Assembly: GCF_001039355.2 (NCBI RefSeq)
Contig: NW_019773859.1
Span: 80,705-142,145, forward strand
Origin: Lingula anatina
Taxonomy: Eukaryota; Brachiopoda; Lingulata; Lingulida; Lingulidae
Direction of reading: 5' to 3'
Length of the DNA stretch: 61,441 nt
Made by a program: the position numbers and the translations under genes. Numbering within the stretch: the first letter of the stretch is position 1; each line of letters begins with the position of its first letter. A model generated the notes under the pieces. The model saw only the letters and a list, made by a program, of their open reading frames with translations, was not told the origin of the DNA and made no database searches. This document shows positions 1-9,000 of this stretch, one piece after another.

Positions 1-960
1 TCGGACATATTTTCCCAGCTAGACTGGTAATAGATGTCCTCTGACATTTTCATATGAATGATGTGTTAATTTCAGAAGATTTAAACGTGATGTTTAAGAA
101 TGTTATTACGCTTATTATAATTATTTGTATACATGTACCCCTATACACACTTTATTCGGATATATATATATATATATATTATTTCCGATTAATATGAAAA
201 ATATGAGATTCGCGCCACCTTGTGAAATATGTCGGGCCTCTTCACATTACATTAATGCCTTAATTGTTGTTAAGCGGCCATTTACATACAACTGTATGTC
301 TGGGGTACACAGCTTTGAATTTTGGCTCGTGTCCATTTCTAAACAATATGTTTTTGCCCTTATACACATCACATTATACGTTTTACGGGGTGTTTTTCGG
401 TGAAATAATAGTGTGTGAAATAATACACAGCCGCCCTCTCGCGATATACTTGCTTACAAGTACGTGTTGAACACTTCTCGATCACGTTCGAGCTGTTCTG
501 GTACTGGTATACATATCGTTTAGGTGACAGTTCTTTTTTTTTCTTGGTGCCTTGATGATCATTGGGAATATTTGTAGTTTGAGAGACATAATATGCAGTT
601 TAAGACTGTAAATGAAACGTGTATAATTGTTAGATAAATAAATTGAATGTGTCTGTTATTTTTTATACATGCATTTTTACTATTAGTCTTCTGAGCGCAA
701 TTTTTCCCTTACATATGGATCCCGAATTTCCCATTCTAATTCTTTGTATTTTTAGGTGAAAGTAGAAAGAATATGCTCTTTTGCGTATAATTATCCGAAA
801 TTCGAGTTATTAAAGGAATTCTAAAATAGCTCAACGTTAAAAAAATGATGATATTTAAATCAAACATTTAAAATCTCGCCTCATCAAAATAATCCAAATT
901 GTATAACAAATTGTATAGTGCGTTTTGTTCGTTGAAATGGAGAATGAATTAGGATAACAT
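1..960. other. intergenic, no gene seen
   Basis: AT-rich non-coding sequence. A short TA dinucleotide run lies near 160-178. The open frames here are short, show no splice-compatible neighbours and resemble nothing I recognise. Confidence 0.6.
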
Positions 961-961
961 T

Positions 962-1055
962 TGTATATAGAGTAACATCGCTGCTGAGGATTCGAACTCA
1001 CTTACGTTTCTCTATGCTCTTGGTTATTCATCCAGCCGTCTTACTGATGAGCCTG
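962..1055 (-). repeat. tRNA-like SINE head relic
   Basis: Read on the minus strand, the segment carries a good RNA polymerase III B box (GTTCGAATCC, about 985-995) preceded by a D-arm-like stretch (CATCAGTAAGACGG, about 1032-1045) at tRNA-like spacing. The acceptor and anticodon stems do not fold well, so this is not a functional tRNA. A tRNA-derived SINE head is the best reading. No poly(A) or tandem tail was identified. Confidence 0.4.
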
Positions 1056-1280
1056 TGTGGAAGCTGCTGCCAGCCGACTGAAAATTACCGATGCTTATGG
1101 CCCCGTGTTTATAATTATTGTACGGACATTAATTATGTAGGACTTGCGTTTCTGTGTATATGTGAAAGGAAATTATGTCCGACAGGAATACATGTCCTAG
1201 CTGCGTATAAATACAGCTGGGAATCTAGGTCCGGGTAGGACAGTACATCCTAGGGAACGCACGTCCATAGGACATGTTTT

Positions 1281-1317
1281 CCCAGGAATGGAGGTCCGTA
1301 GGACCTCCGTTCCTGGG
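1281..1317. repeat. 17-bp-arm hairpin (perfect except one T:G pair)
   Basis: The arms at 1281-1297 and 1301-1317 are reverse complements except for one T:G position, around a 3-base loop (GTA). The neighbourhood (1180-1345) is full of short GTCC/GGAC motifs in both orientations, suggesting the end of a foldback or MITE-type element inserted in the decayed exon copy described at 1340-2000. Confidence 0.6.
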
Positions 1318-1339
1318 GGACATGCATTCCTTTCACACC

Positions 1340-2000
1340 GGGGTGGTGTGATGACGATATTGAGACCGGCTGGTATCTGTGGTTTCCACTGGAAAAGGAG
1401 TAGTGTGGTTACTGTTGCCGTGACTGTAATGTATTCGTTGAAAACACGAAAAGCGTTCTTGGGGTGCACATACTGTATTTCACTGAATTCCGTAAACTGA
1501 TGAAAAAGTGATACAAACTAATAAAAACTGATTTAAAAGCGTAAAACAATATGGTCCGGGGAGACCGTGTCGCTAAACTGAATGGAATGTCAGAGCGGGA
1601 GTTCAAATATATACCTGTAGGGCAAGTCATGTGACACGTGAACACATCTCACTGCACACATTACTCTGATCTACTTTAATATATAGCATGTGTTGCAGTT
1701 ACAGTTACGGTGGTGTGGTCGGTGGGTACAGTTGTGGTGGTGTGGTCGGTGGGTACAGTTGTGGTGGTGTGGTCGGTGGGTGCAGTTACGGTGGTGTGGT
1801 CGGTGGGTACAGTTACGGTGGTGTGGTCGGTGGGTACAGTTACGGTGGTGTGGTCGGTGGGTACAGTTGTGGTGGTGTGGTCGGTGGGTACAGTTACGGT
1901 GGTGTGGTCGGTGGGTACAGTTGTGGTGGTGTGGTCGGTGGGTACAGTTACGGTGGTGTGGTCGGTGGGTACAGTTGTGGTGGTGAGGTCTATCCGTCAA
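1340..2000 (-). pseudogene. decayed copy of terminal exon of the anaphylatoxin-like precursor
   Basis: Two blocks match the last coding exon of the gene at 6086-12602. Block 1 (about 1348-1425) encodes on the minus strand a near-copy of the HTTPFPMETTDT-type segment and then meets a stop. Block 2 (1671-2000) encodes repeated RPHHRNCTH, found there as two copies (RPHHRNYTH, RPHHRNHTT). About 250 bp of unrelated sequence separates the blocks. The copy has no start, no acceptor-linked upstream exons and a premature stop, so it is read as a duplicated, broken exon. The tandem unit has grown from two copies to eleven, and Tyr/His at the variable position has become Cys. Confidence 0.65.
1700..1995. 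repeat. 27-bp tandem repeat, about 11 copies
   Basis: The plus-strand consensus is GGTGGTGTGGTCGGTGGG followed by TACAGTTAC or TACAGTTGT. All frames stay open because the unit is a multiple of three without stops. On the minus strand it encodes RPHH(R/H)NCTH. Two interspersed variants (TTAC and TTGT endings) alternate, suggesting higher-order duplication of pairs. Confidence 0.9.
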
Positions 2001-2599
2001 ACATTCATTAACCGTTACAAGATAAAAACAGCTCTCATAGTTGCAACGGGCATTTTAATACAGTCCCGATTCCTCCTCAGTGTTAAACCTTTTCCTCTTT
2101 ATTCGGATTTGATGCCATTGTATAAGCGATAATTTTTATTTCTTGATAACGTTTTGGGATACTACATAAAATAATACATATCAAGTGAACTTACTGGACA
2201 AAGCTCTCCAGACTGTATAAAGAAACACCATGATGATGTCAATAAGATCCAAATAAGGAATGAACCTACATGTTCAAAACACAGATCAGATCGATGTAAA
2301 CCTGTACAAATGTTTCTATATGACCATTGGGCTTAATGAAATGTATAATTCAAAATATAAATCCTTTCTTAGTATTTGCAGTTGTGCACAGTGTGTAAAT
2401 AACCTGCATCATTTTAATAATGCATTATTCTTAAAAGAATACACAAAAAATATCTGTACCTCAAACATTATCACTATTATCCTTCAAAATGTAATCTTTC
2501 AAGATTCACATTACATTCTGGAGTATTCAGACTTGATATAATATACTATTCATTGTATCTGTAAACATACACACAGGAGTTGTGACAATGTGATGGCCG
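2001..2599. other. intergenic / NUS1 3' flank
   Basis: AT-rich sequence downstream of the NUS1 stop, probably containing its 3' UTR. No other gene is seen. Confidence 0.5.
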
Positions 2600-4840
2600 T
2601 CACTTCCCAAACCGCTGCCGTGTGTTCCCATAGTCTTGTAACAGGGATAGGAATGTCTTATAGGAGAGACCTCTGTGGGAAGGACTTACACTGAAATAGA
2701 GCAGCAGAAACATCATCACAAATGTCAACATAGAGCATACACCATATTGAATCAATATGTGCAAAAGGTCAATTCTTGCATTGAAAACATGATCAAAATG
2801 TCTTTTAAGTGTGATGCCATATATTCTGTAGATCCCTTGTTCCAAAAGGAATTATACGTTGTGGTTATATCCAAAGTCATGGGTTTTGGAATCTCTCTCC
2901 ATGATCAAATACAAAGCATTGATCTAGTGAATAAATTATGTATCTAATACTGCACATATGATAGAAATAGTACATAATAATACAAATGCAACTGCAATGT
3001 ATACCTAGCAAATAATTCATAATCTCCATAACAAGAAATGACAACTTACAAAAACTCAGTGAGACGAATTTGCCATGGAAGAAATCCCATTAAACATTCT
3101 GCAGCACCAAATTTAATCACTAGATCAGGGTCTGGAAAACGTGACTTTTCTGAAACAAAAAATAAGGAAAATATTGACAAAGGTCAATCATAGTTGGAAC
3201 CAGTGTAGGTCTCTCTGATATATGCTTTATATGATACAGTAGATCGAAAAGTATGACAGAGTGAAATTACATGTACAAAACATATGCTGTTAAACTAACA
3301 ATTAAAATATTTTTTACATTAAATAATATGCAGAAAAGTAAAAAAACAATTTTTAAATGTTAAAATTGAAATAGAGATAGTTAATCCAAGGCATGCTCCG
3401 TTCTGTTACCTTACTGAAAATAAAAATCAAAACACCAAAGAAAAAATACCTAGTAGGTAATTTTCTACATTTTGCAGGGATACATCCTCTACCTTCCATC
3501 TTTTCTCCTTCACTGATTTGCTGATTTCTTTGGCTACCTGAACAAGACTGAGCTGGCCGTCCTCCTCAGACAGCAGCTGAACATCTGAGCTGTTACTACT
3601 GGATGGTCCTTTAATGAATGAAAATTTCACAGCAAAATAAAGATTAACTTAAACAGCATTTGCAGTGCAGCTTTAGCTTTTGGGATCATAGACCAGTTTT
3701 AAGTCTACAGTAATATATANTAAAAAATGATTGTCAAAAACAGAAAAAACTAGTCCAAAAGGAATTTTATCCTTTTTTATTTGCTTTGGCTGCATATGTG
3801 TTTGCTTGAAATAAAAAAGTATACTACATTGAGTCTAATATTCATTCACTGACTAGTGACCATGCAGGTCACTTCAGGTTACTTTTTGCATATACTGTAG
3901 TTATCACTGACTTTTGTAAATAAAGTATTACAAGAATAGTCATAAAAAAGATTCCAGTACAAATTCCAAATTGTCCCACCTGTATATTTCGAACTATCAT
4001 ACAGTCCATTGTATACATTTATATTAAATGATTCTCGTCGTTTTTTATATAATTCTTCTTTCCTTTTGTGTATTTCTTCTGCTAAATGTTTTTGGTTTTG
4101 CCTGATTACACCTGGAGCCAAATGACAACACTTGTAAATAATAGGCCTAGTGATCTTTATTTAAAAGAAGCAGTTTGCAAAAGACTATATTAACCCATGA
4201 ACGTAAAATTTTAGTCATAAATCCAGTTGGGATGTTAGAATCATACTTAATCAATAAATATTAGGTGATGATCACTGGAAAATTACCCTAGGTCCTAGAT
4301 TTCGGTATTGCCAGCCTGATCTCGATTTCATATATAACCCACATCAGCCGACTCTAGCCACCAGCGGCATACTGGGGGCGTGTTCGGCAACATTATGCCT
4401 GGAACTCTTTTATATTTGGAAGTCACATGTCTCGTACGTTACAGCTGTGTACCGCATGTGTGACAGATACAAAATCGTACTTTTACTTTCTCTCTGGGTT
4501 AGGTAGCTTATGATCTAATCTGTATGATAAGACCAGCGCATGTCAGCAACTTGACGAAAATTGTGCATTAATTTAAGCCATAAAAGTGACTACTCATCAC
4601 TTAAATGTACTCACCTTTCCTATCATAAACAGATATATATGATATACCTAGTGTCATGCACCATATAATTATGTTTGCAATGTCTATATAAGATATGTTG
4701 TCCTCTAGAATGATGACACCCAAGTGAATTGGAAGTCGTTTCAACGATTTGGAATCGTATGACTGTACGTCTCTACCCTTGAAAGGGGCCCATGGTTTAG
4801 CAACATGTTTAATCCAGCTACAGATCCACAATACATTCAT
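2600..4840 (-). CDS. NUS1: NUS1, dehydrodolichyl diphosphate synthase subunit (Nogo-B receptor)
   Basis: Five exons join in frame: 4615-4840, 3980-4111, 3450-3608, 3050-3149 and 2600-2690, giving 235 residues. The protein is the non-catalytic partner of the cis-prenyltransferase that makes dolichol at the ER. Visible family signatures are LPIHLGVII near residue 37, [17 protein letters not shown] near residues 57-73, [22 protein letters not shown], and the C-terminal R-x-G motif (QRFGK) needed for cis-prenyltransferase activity. Vertebrate proteins are near 290 residues because of a longer N terminus with a membrane helix. Here an in-frame stop lies just before the ATG at 4840 and only a short hydrophobic start ([10 protein letters not shown]) remains, so a membrane exon may be missing from this model. 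A single N at 3720 lies in an intron. Confidence 0.93.
3720..3720. other. single-N assembly join
   Basis: One ambiguous base in a NUS1 intron. The single Ns at 34648 and 40705 mark contig joins, so this may be one too. Confidence 0.5.
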
Positions 4841-5396
4841 ACTAAGACGTTAGCGAAAGATGAAACTTATGAACGGCCACCGGCAGCCATTCCTCGACGT
4901 ACAGACAGCTCAATTGGAAACAGGGCCGGATCAATTTCGGAGAAAATACTTCAAACCACGGCTAGCGCGTAGAACAAAAGACTCGGCCGTGCTGTATTCG
5001 ACATTCAAGCACGTCGTGTACGAGTGCGTTCCACGGTCTGTTGCACTCGCCTGCGGCTCGCCAATACACCCGTAATATTTCACGTACAGCTCGGCGACTC
5101 GTATTGTATCTATCACTTAAATCTGATTGGTCATTAATAATAAATCCTACTACAAATACGATTTGAGCAAAGCTTACACAAACATACATAAACAATGCAC
5201 TGAAACTTAGCAAACACACTCAGTACTTTTCTTTTCTTTATAATAATCTACATAAAACATATACATGTGGGCTGTACTAACTGCAAAAAGTTACTTCTCT
5301 ATTTGACCCATAATTATAATTACACTGAAGCGATAAGTCTATCGCAGGAAGATGTTCACATGAGGGTTCTTTCCTTTGTCACCCACCCCCTTTGCC

Positions 5397-5648
5397 AGGT
5401 TCAACGAGTACGGGAGGATATATCGTATGCAGAACTATCTGAAGTTCATGATGGTTAGACACCCGATGGAGCGCGTCGTGTCAACTTACGTGGATAAACT
5501 TGAAGATGACCACGACCCATACCTACTATGGTTGGGAAAAAGAATTCTTAAAAAATATAGGAAGAACCCGTCCGAGGATGCCTTAAAAACTGGACAGAGT
5601 GTGACTTTTCAGGAATTTCCACCACATTTTTGTGTCAAAAAACATTTA
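5397..5648 (+). pseudogene. carbohydrate sulfotransferase fragment
   Basis: A CAG acceptor at about 5396 is followed by an open frame that starts FNEYGRIYRMQNYLKFM and contains MVRHPMERVVSTYVDKL. That is the 3'-phosphosulfate-binding R-x-P-x-x-R-x-x-S region of Golgi carbohydrate sulfotransferases (CHST8-14 type), followed by the usual KTGQSVTFQEF segment. The frame stops shortly after (HFCVKKHL, stop), before the C-terminal part of the family. No 5' exon with the PAPS 5' loop and no following exon is seen between the NUS1 start and the gene ending at 6086. It is a truncated fragment, or one exon of a gene broken by the assembly. Confidence 0.6.
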
Positions 5649-5919
5649 TGAACGTCTGTTGTGGATATTAAGAATTGTCAAATTTATCTCAACCCTGTCA
5701 CATTTGATATATCTTTAAATTTCACAAAATCTGTGGCGAATCATGTATAACCAATACTTTGTACTGCAATGATACAAAGAAACGCATGGCCCAACACCAT
5801 AACGTTTTTACACTTAATCTCCTCATAACTTGACCATAATTTGAATTCATTTTTTTGCTTTTTAATTTCTTGTTAAACAGAAATAAACCGATAGACGCTT
5901 AAATAACGTTCTGCATGTC

Positions 5920-5925
5920 TTTATT
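5920..5925 (-). terminator. poly(A) signal of the precursor gene
   Basis: AATAAA on the minus strand about 160 bp past the stop codon at 6086 of the secreted precursor gene. It fits a short 3' UTR. Confidence 0.5.
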
Positions 5926-6085
5926 GTAGCCATTAAGAGGAAAAGTTGCATGAATCGTGCGGGTTCGTCAGTCAATCATTGTACTTCTACAATCATCACG
6001 AAAACGGAAACTGTTGGATTTTAAAACTTTTCAAAGTCATTTCATTTTAATCGGATTGCTTTCCGTTTTTCTTGTTTATGTCCTT

Positions 6086-9000
6086 TTAGTGCATCTTCCT
6101 CAATTTTCTTAGCTTTCTCCTCAGTTTACGACGCAACTTGTTGGATAATTTCTTTGGTTCTTGATCATCCTTCCTTATATTGTACTCAGGATCACCTTGT
6201 TCGTCGGCTATGGGGGCGAAATCTTCCACAGTTTTACCGACAGAGGGCTCTGTTGTCGGGGCGGGGAAAGTTGTGGGGAGGAGGACCGGAGTGGTGTGAT
6301 GACGATATTGAGAACGGCCGGTATCTGTGGTTTCCATTGGAAAAGGAGTAGTATGGTTACGGTGGTGTGGTCGGTGGGTGTAGTTGCGGTGGTGAGGTCT
6401 ATCTGTCGGCCGAGGCACACGAGTTGGACGCGGTTCTCGAGTGGGACGTGGGCGAGGGTGTGGCCGCGGGTGTGGTCTTGGGCCTGGTCTTCTGCGATGA
6501 TGAGGTCGTCTCCGGGGATGATGAGATCTAAAACCACATTGTTAATAATTCTAACTGATCTTTTCACGTACTGTGATATAATTCTGTTATGATATACTCA
6601 ATTTGATGCACGATAAATAGCAATCTATTCAATGGTTGTCTTTAGACCCCATTCCCATAGATTTTAGATCGATCTATCCCTGTGGGGAGTCTCACTAGAT
6701 TAATGTCAGCTTAGCCGGCTTAAGCGTCTGTCCCGCCTACTTAAAGCTGTAATGGGGTAATTAACTCGGCTGACTGCAATTTAGCGTGAACCCCCAGGGA
6801 GTGAAGTCGATCTAAATCTAAATTTCTGGATCGATCTAAATCTCTGGGAATGCAATGTTTTTAATATCCAGAAGAACAGATAGTAATTTTGTGAGTGTAA
6901 AGCGGGTGCGTTTATCCTCACCTTTTTCTGGCGGCGATCAAGCAACAAGTTTTGAATTTTCTGAAGCACAATCTCTGCCACGGCTTCTTCCATTCTCGCA
7001 CAAATCTGTGGCCCTCTGACACGCAAGCCCTGACCACTGGTCCACGGCCTGGTCTTTTGCCAGATATAAATCCGTCTTTGCAGCACTTCTTCAGAAGGTC
7101 ATCTGAAATATAACGTGCTTCAAAATATCATTTTATATTCCCTTACAAGGATGATGACTCTTCGTATGAGATTCAAAATTTCACAATAAATACATATAAA
7201 AATGTAATTGCATTTACCACGAAAACGGCGGTTTATCATAATATACGGATATGGCGAGATAGTGAACCATCACTGTTTGCCACCATCCTAAAACTAACTG
7301 TTAAAAAAACGATCAATTAACATTGAATTACAGAACGGGGTTTTTAACCATTGGTAAGTATGGGGAAATTGTTGTTTACCCCATTTTATAGCACTTTTCC
7401 CGTCAAAATGAAATTGTTGTCCCTTTAAAAAACCTCTAAGTAAGTAATCTAAATAATTTTGTGTAGGACTTAAGGTAAAATATATTCATAGAATTCACTC
7501 GTGATGACTTGAGTTTCTGGAGGAAAGCCAATAATTGGAATTAACAATTTAGCACCTGTGTCCTTTTAAACGAAGCACTTCATTAACGAGATTTAAGCAA
7601 TTTCCGTACCTTTACGGCCCTGTTCAGGTAACATATCTTGTTCGTCATCTTCGTCTATGTCGTCCTCCTCTTCTTCCTCATTGTCGTCATCCTCATCCTG
7701 GTTATATTCTGTCTCCTGGTCGTCGTTATCCAAATCCGGGTACTTTTCCTGGACATTCTCAAAGCGGCCATGAGTAGTGTCTATCTCAACCCTCTTGTCT
7801 ACGTCAGTAAAGGTTGCATCTTCATGTATTACATCAGTGTCCTCATCTGTAGATATTCTGGAAAGGTAATTATGTTTTAAATATCAAGAGTGAGTGCTTT
7901 TATCAGTCCTCTAGGTACAGGTACATCGTCTTTGCGTTACATTGTATTCGGCGGCGATGTTTTGGATTTTGAAATACACAAAATTTATTCCTTTTTAACA
8001 AAACCTAACCTTTTGTCCCCGCGCATACAGCAAGCACCAAATTTATGCAGGCATAGCAGCTTCTGCCTCTTTACTGCTCGCACGAAATGTTTACCCCCTG
8101 ACAGACACGCCCGAAACGTTGACCCACGGGGTAGTTTCTTTGCAAATGTGAATCCAGCATTGCAGCACTTCGTCATCAGATTTCCTTGAAAAAAAAATGA
8201 CTAAATTCAATCTGGGTTTGTGAACAATATAACACTTTTTGTTGGTATTTTGTTCTTGCAAAGATACGGTAACGTCATTGTAATGCTATCTACAAATTCG
8301 GTGACCGAATGAATAAAAAATGTAAAAATATTCAAGTGCTTAAAGCTAACTCACCTTTACGTTGGTGACTGGGATGCGTAAAGGTATCCACCACTTCCTC
8401 ATCAAAAAGAGGATCAGAAAGATCGTTCGGTTCTCGGTTTTCTCTCTGGTAGTGAGGATCCACATCAGGAAAAGGTTTGTCGTCTTCGTCACCTATGTCG
8501 AATGGGTTTAAGCCCATGTGTTTGCCACGGGGACGATGGGCATTGCCAACCTAAAGTATTAATAATACATATACAGTATATATCAAATTATTGCAGGAGA
8601 CTGGCACTGGTTCTCTGGTAATGACAGTGTGAAGATAGGATCAGTTTTCTTAGAATGGGGAATTAGTTCACATGCACCTAACTGGAAACATAAACTGAAC
8701 ATAAATATGTTGCAAATTTCTTATGTGACTTAATTTAACTGTGACATTCGAATGATATCTGTTATTAATGAGTTACCTGGTTTGGATAAAAGTATAACAA
8801 CATGGCAACGATACCAAATTTACGGTTTCTTGATTTAAATGGCAGCGAAAAACACTACAAGATGAACTTATTCATTTCTATCTATTCACCGGAGGGGCAG
8901 GTAACCAAGGCCGATAAACAGGATGCCCAAAAGAGGGATGACGGCGGTGATGCATTGGGCCCCAGCCGTGATAATGTTGCATCTCCCATCCTCGATGATG

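Noticed and set aside
1688-2011. Plus-strand Gly/Val/Tyr-rich frame (GGVVGGYS repeats) that looks silk- or shell-protein-like
   Set aside because: The 27-bp unit is open in every frame. The minus-strand frame matches a real exon at 6086-6527, so the plus-strand reading is a by-product.
4962-5219. Minus-strand frame with a hydrophobic start, upstream of NUS1; considered as the missing NUS1 membrane exon
   Set aside because: Its frame ends in a stop before any donor that would join NUS1 exon 1, and no similarity to the family is visible.
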